A stretch of DNA of 64,000 bases from Apostichopus japonicus. Lineage: Eukaryota > Echinodermata > Holothuroidea > Aspidochirotida > Stichopodidae. How positions within the stretch are numbered: position 1 is the first letter of the stretch; every line of letters starts with the position of its first letter. Shown piece after piece: positions 52,289 to 64,000 of this stretch. The notes under the pieces were generated by a model. The model worked only from the letters and a program-made list of their open reading frames with translations. It did not search any database and was not told the origin of the DNA. The DNA lies in NCBI RefSeq assembly GCF_037975245.1, contig NC_092567.1, forward strand, positions 25,288,876-25,352,875, given 5' to 3'. Both the position numbers and the translations under genes were made by a program.

Positions 52289-55200
52289 TGTTTAGATGTG
52301 ATATGTGTCTTCCTTCAGAGAAATGTTTCTATTAGGAAACAAAAAGACAATAATGTACTTATCTTCATCGTTTCAAGTATTACATTAATGTCTCATAATT
52401 ACTGGCATTCTTGCTGTCACCCTAACACTCCCATGCCACCATCCTCCCCGATCCTCCCCCCCCCCCTTCCCCCTCTACCTAGAGTGCCTGTGATCTGTAA
52501 AGTGAAGATTAATAACCTCAAACTTCAAACCAAATGCTCTTTTGGTATTAATATGTCTCTGAAAATGAAACTATGATAAGCAATGTGAAATGTTTAACAG
52601 CTTAACACTAAAAAACTTTTCATGAGAAACAGGGTTAAGTAGATCTGTAGATATTGTAATAAGCTAAGTAAGTAAGTAAGTAAAACTTTATTGCTCCATA
52701 AAATCTGAAAAATTTTGATACTCGCACATTATAAGAAATTTACAAAACTATATAAAACTATATATAGCTATACAGCTAAGAGCTGTATAGCCAGTGTCTT
52801 ATAGAGTACAATAGGACTACAGTTTGTCTTTTATGTTTATTTTTTGGAAGGGGGAGGGAGGCGTGGGGAGGGGGGGTAGATTGTATGGATATGATATTGT
52901 AAAACAAGGGAAGGTGGAACCTAGAAACACTCTTGTGAGGGGACTTACAACATTTTGCAGAAATGCACATTGAAAATCCACTTTACTGTAAATCTAGAAA
53001 TCTGAAAAACCAGTGTAGTACTATAATTCTGTCTACCAGCTGTGTAGAGATACTCAGTACAGTATAAACAGATGAACATGTTATGCAGTCTGTTTAAACC
53101 CTACATACATCTGAATACTCAGAGCCCAGCAGTTCTACTAACTGTGTATGTGTAGATACTGTATGGAACTTCATATTTGCCTTCAATAGTACAGTACCAC
53201 TCCTAGAAAATCAATGACAAAACACCACAAATGCTATAAATCAATCATCCATGAAAGGTGTCAATTGCACAACAATCTTCAATAAATCGGAGCTACAGCT
53301 GCAATACAAAGAACAGTGTAGTAACAGTGTACTTAGAAACTACTGTGCAATACTGTAGGGCTGTAGGCTGACAAGCACATGTAATAAATATCTGTAAAAT
53401 GTCAGACTTTACGAATATTCAAAAATTTACAATTTTATTTATTCTGGTCAATTTCTTTGAATTATATTTATCATGCAATGAGCATGTATATTTTAGCATT
53501 ATTACAGGACAGTACAAATACCGTGAAGATGTGTGTTTTATACTGAAAATGAAAAAAATCTTCGAAACTGAGCTATTAAAGTACTGTGTGTCAGTACTGT
53601 ATAAATGAAGAGTTTACAAGTAATAAGTAACTATGGCAACATTCAAAGCTATAAATTTTGTTTCTGATCTACAGATACAGTCCAGAATCTTAGAAGTAAT
53701 TAATTTGACAAAAGTATAGCAATCAATAAGTTCATTTGGTTCTCTCTTTCAATCTACATAAAAGCAAACTGGAAGATATGAAAGAGTTTGATTTTCAATT
53801 CATTCTATAAAATGAAACTTGACTACATCAGGTAAGCTAATGTACTACTGTATGTACAGTACATTCCCATGGGTTTAAGTGCAGAATAACACTGAAGAAA
53901 TACTATGTTTATAACAAATCCACCCACATACAGTACTACTGCTGCTGCACAAGTAAAATCCAATTCAACAGTGACTTACTGTATGTAACATGAAACATGA
54001 TGAAACTCCCAGACTCAGCATTGGCAGGGGGTGCGGAATACAGATCTAGCCCTTGAGGGAGGGGAGAGGGGGGTTGTTGTTGTTTTTTAAATTTGAAGTC
54101 TTGAAGATGAAAATTTCTCACCCGCCTACATGTACAGTATACATCCAAAATGAAAATGTGACAATTTCTGAAATCACATCAATTGTTCTCAAAATGGTCA
54201 AATTTATATCAAGCTAATAACAGTTTCTAAACTAGTTCTTTATACTGTACTGTACATTTTGTAAAGTTGTGTGTGCAAAACTGGAGTACATACACCTTCT
54301 CAGGAATGTATGAACATCTGGGGCATAGAAGGGACTTAAATGATCTTACTACTGTAGGGCAAATTAACTAAATTCCATACAGTAGAGTGACCTATGATTT
54401 ATTGTACTTGTAACTGTGCAGCCTACTGTTGTACTTCTTTGTCTATTGTTGCTGGTGGTACAAACTGGCTAAATTATATATTGATGTAGATATATATGCT
54501 AACAAAATTTCTTTGAGTTCATTACTGAGGTTTTAAATTCAATTCAATTATGTTTTTTTTTTTCTTCAACTAAATATTTGAATCTAGTACTCAAATGACA
54601 AATTTACGAATGATTAAGTGATTGATCTCAGTAAGAAGTAAGAAAGAAAAAATTCTGACCGACATAAATTGTTGCTAGAAAAGTAAAAGGTTTAAAAGAG
54701 CTTCTACGAGACAATCTAGAAATGTATTGTGGAGAAAATATTTTCTGATACTTTTTTTCTCTTTATTTTAGAGGTTGGAGGGTGGGAAGGGTGGGGGCTT
54801 TTGTCCAACCTTCTCAAGTTTATGGCTAACTGTAATGTCATCATTTGCAAGTTTGATAAAATATCATTTAAGATTAATCATATTTCCTTTGACAGTAGAA
54901 TGTGGATTATGTGTGTATATAAATGTGCCAAAATTATTCAATACACAAAGCAGCTTGAATGGACATCACCTGAGTCATCTTGGCTTTCAAGCTTATTCAA
55001 TGTTCTTTAGGAATCTACTTCTTTTTGTATGTGAAGACAACTTTATTCCAAAATATTATAAATCAATTGTGCAGTATGAAACCAGGCAATCCACTACTGA
55101 TTCACCTTCCACAGAAGACATTGCTAAGATACACTTTTAAAAGTGAAAAAAGATTACTGTACTTATACTAATATTGTTTGCTTAAAAATAGTATATATAT

Positions 55201-56833
55201 TACACAGTTTACAAAAATATATGATTACAAGTACAGTAGGATAACCAAGTATTGGGGACTAAAGAAGGAATAAATATTATAAGTTTACATGTAAAATGAA
55301 TAATAGAAAACTGAATGGGAAATTAAAACAAACTTTGAAAGAACAAAGAATTGTTCAACTAGAATGGGATATGAACCAGAGACCTCAGGGAGTACTGTGC
55401 TGTACTACAGTAAATGAGCTGGCTATCCAGAGGTTTTGCTAGTTTATAAAACAGGGTCAGTAGGGATGAGAAAATACTCATAGTAAATAACACTTTTGAA
55501 AATGAACACAGAAGTGGAAGACACTTGAATTTCTATTACAGAGCTTAAAATACTCCCTAAAATTCATTCTTAAAATGTTAAGCCCAATGAGCGTTCAGCG
55601 ACATACCAGCTCAGGCATGGCAAATTCTCGATACTATCAAATCATTTTGAGAATAGAAATTTCTTCCAAACATTTTATCTATACATACATTAAATCAACA
55701 AATGACAAGTGATCATTTAGGCCATCTCTAGCTAATCTTGAAAACCTGAAATAAGCCCCTTGCAATAAATATTCTAACTTCCAGCGTAGTGAGGTTCAGA
55801 AGTTATAGCCTCTCATGATAATAGAAGCCAAGAATACAACTAGTAGTACTAGGGCCTTTTGATACATCTTACTGCTAAAAACTAAGTTGCTGCTTTTAAT
55901 AGATGCATGCATATCTTTAACTACAATCAGGATGAAGATAGGAACATGAAAGACGATTCAAATTCAATTTTATTTTACAATGGTATACCAAGACACAAAG
56001 TGAAGGAGTGGGAGGGGAAGCATGTTAAATTTTCCGCTGGTAAACTACTAAACTGTTACCAAAGCTGTGTGTTGTGTTGATGACCATTGAGAAATTCAAG
56101 TTAAAAACCCGTCAATGGCTACAATACTGTAGGTGTAAATACACAACAGAGTATTAGGTGTCATACTTAAGGCCTACCATCCATTTCTGACGATCGGTTA
56201 CTATTTAAGGAATAACCACACCTTTATTTCCCCCACCATGTTGCAATTTGAAAGTTCCTGCATTCTTAACCTAGAATAACACAGCAGTAGTACCACATGT
56301 ACTAGATGCGCGATTCGCCTTAGTAGTGATTATCTACACTACACGATCATTATTGCGTACAGTGCTACTGCACCATAACATAGGCCTAGGTTCTGGCCGA
56401 CGCCTACTTTTAAAAGTTCACCAAAACAAGTCCCGCATCAAGTTGATTACATTTGCGCAACTGTAACATTCAAACAAGAAATTAATTATTCCACAATGAT
56501 GTAACTTACATGACTGTCTTTGCTCGGAATCAGCCTCTAAGTTAGATTAATGCTGTAGTAGTATTGGACTTCAGACTAATCCGTAAAGTTTACAAGCGGG
56601 TGCAGCTTACAATAAGGTATTCACCACAAAATATGGGGGTGTGAAATCGCACACATCTGAATAGATCGCAGATTGAATAGCAGTAATGGCAGCCACCAGG
56701 TAACAGTTATGATACTGTAATGATAGGTATGGGCTACCGTACCCAAAATTATTCAGTAAACAAATAAAACTATGACGATAGGCGCGATTCAGGAATTTGC
56801 TAACTAATTGAAGTATTGTATATTGATGATGTT
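52289..56833. other. non-genic stretch upstream of tetraspanin B coding start
   Basis: No coding exon recognised. It may contain the first intron, a 5' noncoding exon and the promoter of tetraspanin B; a donor-like CAT|GTAAGTTAC (minus) near 56510 is the best hint. At 52664-52715 a minus-strand ATGGAGCAATAAAGTTTTAC followed by TTAC repeats looks like the 3' tail of a LINE or SINE. Confidence 0.4.
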
Positions 56834-56866
56834 ATAGGTTGATCACATAGGTTTTGATCAACCTAT
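56834..56866. repeat. perfect 12-bp hairpin ATAGGTTGATCA
   Basis: ATAGGTTGATCA (56834-56845) and TGATCAACCTAT (56855-56866) form perfect arms with a 9-nt loop. It lies 126 bp left of the inverted-repeat element at 56993. Confidence 0.8.
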
Positions 56867-56992
56867 TGATGTAAACATGATCTCCCAAGCCAATTCCCCA
56901 CTTGGGGTTGCAAGGATAGGGGTGAAAAGAATATGATTTGAGTCAACTTCTAATACATGTGGTATTAAGGCGCTGTATTATTCCACTGGTTA

Positions 56993-58544
56993 CCCTTACC
57001 GAAATCCCAGATCTGGGCCAGATATAAAAATCCAGATCTGGCCCAGATCTGCAATTTCAATCTGGGCCAGATCTGCTGCAGATCTGGAATTTATATCTGG
57101 CCAGATAAAAAATTGGGCAGATATAACTTGATATAAAATCAAGTTTTATATGGCCCATATAAAATTTGATCTGGTTAAATTTTATTGCATCCATATCTGG
57201 GCCAGATAAAATTTTATCTGGTTGATATAAACAAAATCCAGATAAACTTTTATATGGCCCATATAAAATTTGATCTGGTTAAATTTTATTGCATGCATAT
57301 CTGGGCCAGATAAAACTTTATCTGGTTGATATAAATAAAATCCAGATAAACATTTATATGGCCCATATAAAAATAAAAATTATCTGGCTAAAATGTCGAT
57401 CAAATAGGAAATAAGTGGCCAAAACTGGACTAGCATTGAGAGTAACTTTCCAGTGTGATCAGTTATCTCTGTTCTGGTACGGAGACCCATACAAAGAGCA
57501 AGACACACAAAATATAAACACAGAACTCAACTGGATTGGAACATAGTGGAAATATGTAATGTGCATGCTGCATGCACATTACACATTTTTACTATACGTA
57601 CCTTACCAAAACATTTGCAAACTGATATTGAATACATGTACATTCAAAGTTTTGGCCCAGGTAAATCATATTACTTAAATAAACTGGCATCGTGCGGTAC
57701 CACTAGTACACTTAAAAATAATAATTGAAGGTTGAATTCTTTATTCTTCTGTGGTCCTGTAGATGTTGATACTAAATTGCGTTGTGTTATTCTTTTATTT
57801 AATATATTTGCTTTAATAAATAAGTTCCAGGATTTAATAAATAAGTTTCAGTATCGAAGTTCAGTCCCAAGATATATTCCTTGTTGCCATCCGTTCCAAA
57901 AAATTCTTCCTTACTTCTGACCGTTCAGTTCACTATAGAATCCTTTTCCAATGTCCTGACATCAATAGGTTATTATGTACGAATCTCCATCACCTTTTCT
58001 TAATGTACCAATCCTATCTATTAAACTTCCTTCTGCTCTCTACTCCTACCATGTGTACACTCCCTTTCCTATCTCACTCCTAGAGTATCAATACACATAT
58101 GTCCATTGTTCAAAAGCGGGCTGAGTCATCCTGTTTCTAGCTAAGACCCTGCGGTTGCCCAGCAACCCATATAGAGATAGTTGTTACCCACCCCCTTTGA
58201 CTTAGTGTGCACTGTAAGTGATTTACCATTGAAATATATATGCATAGTGCAGTACCACAATATAGTGCAATGTAAATCTCTATGAAAATATACTATGTAA
58301 GAGCAAACAGTCTTACATGTATATCCAGTTATACCTGGCTTGATATTGCCAGATAAAACTTAACCTGCATATCTGGATTGACTCTATATCAGTTATATAT
58401 GGCTTTATATGGCCAGATAAAACTTTATCTGCATACTCTGGATCGACTCTATATCCAGTTATATCTGGCTTTATATGGCCAGATAAAACTTTATCTGGCC
58501 AGATTAAACCAGATATAAAGCCAGATCTGGGATTTCGGTAAGGG
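56993..58544. mobile_element. TIR element with dense subterminal palindromes (CCCTTACCGAAATCCC ends)
   Basis: Inverted ends: CCCTTACCGAAATCCC + AGATCTGG at the left and its reverse complement (CCAGATCT + GGGATTTCGGTAAGGG) at the right, 24 of 24 matching. Inside both ends (57010-57400 and 58320-58525) many copies of CCAGATCTGG, TATCTGGCCAGATA and TTTATATGGCCCATATAAA palindromes occur. The left arm has an internal direct repeat of about 120 bp. The middle (57400-58310) shows no transposase I recognise. No clear target duplication is seen (flanks ...CTGGTTA and AAGAAGT...), so the superfamily is open. Confidence 0.85.
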
Positions 58545-58999
58545 AAGAAGTCATGAACTTTCATTAATAGCAATATTGTGGGGGTGGGGTGGAGAGGGGG
58601 GTGGGGTGGAGAGGGGGTGGGGAGGGTGTGGTTAAATGTATAATACACTGGTAAAATGAAGAATTCGGTCACTAGATCAGTATACTAGCTGAGATTCCAG
58701 GCAGAATTTTGTTGTTTGGACTTTAGAAACACCCGCAGTTAGACGAGTAATTTCGGAGACGTTAGGAAATTGAACACCGGCAAGTTAATTGGCTACCATC
58801 CATTTCTTGATGTCATAGATACAATCTTTAATTTTCGTTACCGTAGATGACCTGTCTGTTGATTTCATGTGGATATACAACTGTATGAGTGTCTTCTGTA
58901 TACATAACACATGAATGGCCATGAGCCCTGATAATGATGTCATCAACCTTAATTAGCTGTATAGAGAATAAACAAAATTGGGCCAACTACTGACCCTTG

Positions 59000-59164
59000 C
59001 AGGCGCGTAGCCAAGGGGGGGGGGGGCGAAGGGGGCGCCCCCCCCCTTGAGCATATATTTTTTTTTTGCATGTTACGCTTAGATAGTTTTCAATGCAATC
59101 TACAGCTCTAATAGTTTGCCTACAGGTTCGCCACTCCCTTGGCAAATTCCTGGCTACGCGCCTG
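59000..59164. mobile_element. hAT-type MITE, family CAGGCGCGTAGCCA, short copy 3
   Basis: Ends CAGGCGCGTAGCCA and TGGCTACGCGCCTG with a perfect 8-bp target duplication GACCCTTG (58992-58999 and 59165-59172). It is an internally deleted version of 10774-11062 lacking the shared core. Confidence 0.95.
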
Positions 59165-59172
59165 GACCCTTG

Positions 59173-62100
59173 GGCCGGAACACTCCATTTTAAACACACT
59201 GGTTCGGACCATTCTTGATTTTGATTACTTGCCTTCTTTTCCTCAAATAAGAAGAAAACCAGGCAAGAGAAGAACCTACAACACCGTCCATATCTTACTG
59301 TTAGTCGACCATGCACTGTGTGGGTTGAGTAGCCACGACGATACCTTCCAGCACTGACTGTATCATCATACATATAAAATTGACTGTATCGAAATCTTGA
59401 GCAGGCCTGACAGTTCGCAGTGGTTGCCGAAGTGGATTCAATCTGGGGAGGGACAAAAACAACACTTTTCACACGATTTTCACTCAGATTTAATATTGTC
59501 AATTTATTATGGACATTATGAAGACAATTTAAATAACAATTATGATGTGAACTCTTTGTATGCTTCAAGTTTTCCTTATTTTATTTACTCCCATAAATTT
59601 ATTTTATTTACTTTCACAAACTTATTGTATTTACTTTCACAAACTTTTATGCCTATTATTTTACTCGATGATATGAAATGAAAGTTAAAACAAAGCAAGT
59701 TTGAGCGATCTTTTGATCCGGTTGGCAAGAATAATAATAACTGAAGAAGTATATTGTATATTATAGCTTGTTGATATGAATTTATCGTTCTCGTTGCTAT
59801 ATATATATCTATATAACCTAATTGTTTGTATACTTTATACACTATAGAAGTCGTCTGAACATGCAGACATATCCTGTCCCGTTTACACAATCAGTTCTGA
59901 TTAAATTCACCTAAACCGGAAAATCACATTCTCGGATGGAAAGGTTCGGATACAGATATAACAATCGAGCGCCCTCAATTTCCATGTACGTTCGTTGCAA
60001 TGTACAATTTATTCATAAGAAGGTTTTTTTTAATTGCGTCAATAGTCGCCTATTTCATAGTAATTAGCTAAGCCTATCAAGAATTACTGAAAATGGTATT
60101 TCCTTGATCCAGCTCAAACCATCATCCGTTAAAAATTCGCATTATTCGATTGTAAACATTGCGTCTAATAAATATATTTTTATTATAACTGTTAGTTCCC
60201 AAGTTTCGGTGGTCTTTGTGTCATAACATGTGTGACTTGGTGGCTAACCATATATTAACTGGATGGGTTGCGATATTTTCATCTCCTGTGCCGTCGCGTA
60301 GATATTCTCCTTAGTGGTGCTCGGGGTAGGAGAATTTGAGGGAAATAGAGGGAGACAAACTATGACAGTGTCCATCTCCCTCCTACATGTGAAAATGATG
60401 GATCATTTATTATCACGTTGTTGTTATGTTGCACGCTGTATGGAAATACAACTAATCATATACAACTTGTGTTCATATATGAATCTAGTCAGCAATTTAA
60501 TGATTCTCTGAAATTATGAATATTCATGAAAGGGTTTATTCCGATGGTCACTTGTATAAATTGTATAAATGGGGACCTGTAAGATAAAACTATCAACTGG
60601 GCGCTGAGTAGCAGCTGCCATGTGTAGGGATTGTCTATTCGTGGATATGTCTGCCCTATATAAATCCTCGATAATATTATTATAACCATAAATACAATAA
60701 TTTAAAAGGAGCCTCTGTCAATCAGTTATTATGAAGGCGAAAAGATTGTTAACAATGGCAATCAAGTGGGATTAATTATGCAAATATATGCCCAAAATAT
60801 TTATAGCTTACATGCGTGATAACCGCCCTTACGCCACATTGCCTGATTGAAATATGTTGGTATGTACTCGCCATGGCGTCTTTAGGATACCTATGATCTT
60901 CAACAGCTTAAGATGTATCGTGCAATAGCGGTGACGGTAATTAAAGGTTGAAGCGATGGGAAGAAAAGCTCGCTCGACCGAAGGGAGGGAGACGGAGGAG
61001 GGGGGGGTGGCGGTGGCGGAGTGTGATTTCGTTTGGAAGTTGGTTAACATTTATTAATATTAAGCTTCCATGAAGTCTGACGGTACAAAGGTTCCTACTC
61101 AAATGTTAGAATTATTACCCGAAATTGTAATTCCTAAAAGTTTTCAAAAGACAAATTATTCTCAGACAAGATCATCCAATAACTGGCATATGGAAATAAC
61201 GGATGAGAGGAAACGCCAGGCGTGAATCCATGTCATGGGTAAGTACACCAGAGCCGTGTGTACGGTTATGGTGTACAAACTAATACACGCCCTCCCCTTT
61301 CAACATCTCACGAAATTTCCAAAAGGGCGAAAATGTTTCACCTTGCGTTTAGCCCTTATTAAAAACCCTAATTTGAAGTTTAAATATCCCTCCAGAATGT
61401 ATCTGTACTCTGCAATGTCATCTTAACAGATGTTTTTTAAAAAGCTAATTTCCTATAGTTATAATATATGCTGTTTATTGTCCCGTGCCATGTGTTACAA
61501 TTGGAATGTGTACTTAGTTTTCAACTTTCCCTTTGTTCAGAATTTCATAGTTATACTTCTAGATTTGTAAGAATGTTATTTTCCTCAGTATACTCGATAT
61601 AAGATCAGTAATTTATAACTCCTCTGAAATCCAAACCGATTTTCAGCTCAATTGTCATAATGGTATATATAGCTATGGGTGCTGTTGCCATATGCATTCA
61701 TCAAATTTAATCAACAAGTATAATTTAACAAAATTATCTACAGGGTACAGAATACTATTAGGATGTGGTTTTGAGAGAAAGTTGCAAACATTATCCAGTG
61801 ATTGTTTAAAATAATGAATCCTTAAGTCACAGTAATATTCATTTATGTTTTGTGATGACTATATGATGTTTATACACCTAATGACATCCGCACGTTTTAA
61901 ATTCATCAATTAAAAAAAGGACTAAAATTTAAGTACTTCAAGTGATACAATCTTATGAGGAATTTTGAATAGTTTCATAAGAAACAAATAGTCATATATT
62001 ACAGCTGACATTCTTCTCCATTTTGGTTTAAAAGTGTTGGAATCGCGAGCAGCGAAATTTCTATAACTATAATATGCAAAAAATTAAATTTGTTGACTCG

Positions 62101-62221
62101 GGTCAAAGAATTAACACCTATTCAGTCGTGCACGCTTTGTTTAGTTACGGTGAGGTAACTCATGGTTGAAAGAATCGCCATAAAGAAAAATCTCTTTCTG
62201 TTTTGAGATTCGCAGGTGGGT
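59173..62221. other. non-genic stretch
   Basis: No exon recognised. Apart from a SINE relic at 60555-60690 I see only AT-rich unique DNA and a G-rich patch near 60990-61015. Confidence 0.45.
60555..60690 (+). mobile_element. old, diverged relic of SINE family A
   Basis: GGGGACCTGTAAGATAAAAC, CAACTGGGCGCTGAGTAGCA, GCTGCCA and GGGATTGTCT correspond in order to the body of family A. Heavily diverged, with the head and AAGCGC tail lost. Confidence 0.55.
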
Positions 62222-62312
62222 GTTTGCTAGATAGACTATGTACCTAAACGGTCATAACGGTTTTTCTTATTTCACCCAGGCCTTGACTAAATTGTTAAAT
62301 GGCTTGAAGACA
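62222..62312 (-). pseudogene. truncated duplicate of the 3' end of the gene at 63305
   Basis: The minus strand reads VFVFKPFNNLVKAWVK then TAA (62269-62267), against DEVFKPFNDFVKAHVK stop in the gene 1.04 kb to the right. Similarity continues into the 3' flank (GCTAGATAGAC, CCTAAACG). It stops abruptly upstream of the Phe-Lys-Pro codons, and no splice acceptor or preceding exon is seen. It is best read as a local duplication that took only the last part of the exon and its 3' UTR. Confidence 0.7.
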
Positions 62313-63304
62313 AATACATGCATCTTCCGAGAAGGGCAGGAAACTTTATGGAAACGACAGACGGGCAGATCCAGGATTAATCAAGGAGGCGGTGTGGCCT
62401 GGGGTAGTTGAAAACGGATCCCATGTTTGGGGTGGGGGTGGGTGGGGGTGGGTATAGGAGGTATGGGGAACTTCCTCAGAAAAAATAGTAAACGTTTAGA
62501 TCTCAAATGGTGCTTCTCGAGGCATATTTAGACTATAGACTAGAAGAACTTATTTTTTAACAAACCACAAATATATCCCTAGAGTTATACTGTTAAAATA
62601 CTAGTATGGAAATATGAGAAGCCTCGTTTAAACTGTTCACATTGATTACAACCAATCGGCTGGGGAGACTATAATTAAACCCATATACATAATACGCAGA
62701 CTGTTATGAAATTCTCTCCCTATATAGTGCCTGTTGTGAACTACTTAGTCGAAATTATAATATATCGGTAGCTTTTGTTATGGTGATGCTTTTGTAACAG
62801 TTCTTTGTGCGTTATGTAGGTATTAGAAAGCCAATAATCCATGATATTACACGAAATGGAACAAAACTTTCAGTGCATTGAAACTTCTTTTTCATATGCA
62901 AGTCTTATCTAGAAAATACAATACAGAAAGGAGCCAAACTATAGCATGTGGAGGTCACTTGAAAATAAGTTTATTAACACCAGTGACCTTTTGACCTTAC
63001 AGTGGACGGAATGAACGATATGACTGGTATACATAAACGTAAATACATACATTATCATACATGATCAGACGTAACGCTATTTTGTCATTTGGAGTAAAGA
63101 TACATAACAGATCAGATATAACTTTGGTACAATAGGAACTAAAAAACTCTTTATAGAGTTGACAATAAATAGATTTTGTAAGTGTTAGAAAATGAATCAA
63201 ATGAAACAGCTGCTGGAAGAGACACACATATGAAGTAGCTGAAGGCATTCTCAAACGGGTGGTCGCTAGATAGACCTAAACGATCGCGCAGTAATTCTTT
63301 TTAC
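62313..63304. other. 3' flank of the possible GST-like gene
   Basis: No other gene seen. A TTTATT at 62970-62975 (AATAAA on the minus strand) is a possible poly(A) signal, 330 nt past the stop. Confidence 0.35.
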
Positions 63305-63451
63305 TTATTTCACATGGGCCTTGACAAAATCGTTAAATGGCTTGAAGACTTCGTCGAAATACGGTGTTGCAGCCTTAACCTTGTCGACGAGTGCTTGGGT
63401 TTTTGGATGTCCTGCAAGGAAGTCTGTACCACCCATGGCAGCTTGAAGAAT
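63305..63451 (-). CDS. last exon of an uncertain gene, possibly GST-like
   Basis: A 147-nt terminal exon: acceptor ACATTTGTTACCCAG just before 63451, phase 0, 48 residues (ILQAAMGGTDFLAGHPKTQA, LVDKVKAATPYFDEVF, KPFNDFVKAHVK), TAA at 63307-63305. Codon content is regular, and a duplicated copy of the 3' end exists at 62222-62312, both supporting a real gene. The short amphipathic pattern (...HPK..ALV.KVKA.P.F...) resembles the last helix region of sigma/mu-type glutathione S-transferases (FPKL.AL..RV.A.P), but no catalytic or glutathione-site residue is in this exon. The product call is therefore tentative. Upstream exons lie beyond 63451, probably beyond the right edge; I found none in 63452-64000. 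Confidence 0.5.
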   Translation of the reverse strand: MLQAAMGGTDFLAGHPKTQALVDKVKAATPYFDEVFKPFNDFVKAHVK

Positions 63452-64000
63452 CTGGGTAACAAATGTAATAAAAAATAACATATGAATATATATTTTGAAA
63501 GCCAATTTTTTCGATCATATGGGATGCATTTAATTTTCTGGATTTATACAAGGGACAATTTTTTACTGTGTTCTAGAAGATGAACAGGTGTGTGGTCGAA
63601 CAGGGTTTTGTAGAATGGAAGAAGAGTCAGTCAGTGACGTCACAGCTATTTTTGAGGAAAAAAGAGTTACTAATTTCATTACGTAGAAATAACTATCAAA
63701 CTTCCTGTTAACAAATCCGAACTCGCTATTTGATATGTCGATAATACCATGGAGCTATCTCGTTTATAGCTCCATGATAATACTAATATGGTGGGTGACC
63801 ACATAGTAATAATGTATTGTAATTCATCATCATTAACATTGAGTTACTACACTTGAGAGCCAGAAAATGGTTCACAAGAAAGTCCGAAGATTTTGACTCT
63901 GAACCTTACGCCACACTGACAATCCTGACCCGCATAATCTCAACGCTGTCACAACCCTGGCCTATTAGCAGGCCCGTGTAAATATTGGATAAAGGAAGTG
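63452..64000. other. right-edge stretch, probable intron
   Basis: Likely intron of the gene ending at 63305. It holds a small perfect hairpin ATGGAGCTAT / ATAGCTCCAT (63749-63758 and 63766-63775). No exon recognised. Confidence 0.4.

Noticed and set aside
54729-55140. Two overlapping plus-strand frames of 93 and 121 codons
   Set aside because: Different frames over the same AT-rich DNA, no recognisable domain or splice sites, no reason to prefer either.
58987-59568. 193-codon minus-strand open frame, the longest in the window
   Set aside because: It runs through a MITE (59000-59164) and unique AT-rich DNA, lacks family motifs, codon regularity and splice context, and its end is G-run sequence of the MITE.

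Overview
This window is animal (deuterostome invertebrate) genomic DNA. It has spliced genes with short exons and GT-AG introns, is AT-rich, and is dense in SINEs, hAT-type MITEs and minisatellites. An echinoderm, perhaps a sea cucumber, is my best guess from gene content and repeat style; no diagnostic marker proves it.

Layout. Positions 1-9315 (minus strand) hold the 5' two thirds of TMTC3, an ER O-mannosyltransferase: 11 exons were rebuilt by hand, about 593 codons, with the C-terminal TPR part beyond the left edge. Positions 9.3-22.6 kb hold no gene I recognise. They are packed with hAT-type elements, several with perfect 8-bp target duplications and two with transposase C-terminal remnants. 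Positions 22587-33118 (plus) hold an 8-exon CD151-like tetraspanin of 337 residues with an unusually long His/Gln/Pro-rich N-terminal tail. Positions 33.1-41.8 kb are non-genic and include three tandem repeats headed by the 5' end of U2 snRNA. Positions 41806-52288 (minus) hold a second, 6-exon tetraspanin of 260 residues, convergent with the first. Three consecutive introns of this gene are largely minisatellite, and one array is built from the gene's own exon end plus its 5' splice site. From 52.3 kb to the right edge the DNA is non-genic apart from a 1.55-kb inverted-repeat element full of palindromes (56993-58544), a last exon of an uncertain, possibly GST-like gene (63305-63451, minus), and a truncated duplicate of that gene's 3' end about 1 kb away.

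How the genes relate. The two tetraspanins share intron positions (a 75-nt exon for TM3 in both, an exon starting FKCCG in both) and six large-loop cysteines, so they are probably old duplicates arranged tail to tail. TMTC3 is functionally separate. The mobile fraction shows a likely SINE/LINE partnership: the abundant tRNA-headed SINE carries the same 3' tail as an L2/CR1-type LINE fragment in the window. Exon limits come from manual reading of frame, splice sites and phase. Family names rest on recognised motifs, not on database searches.
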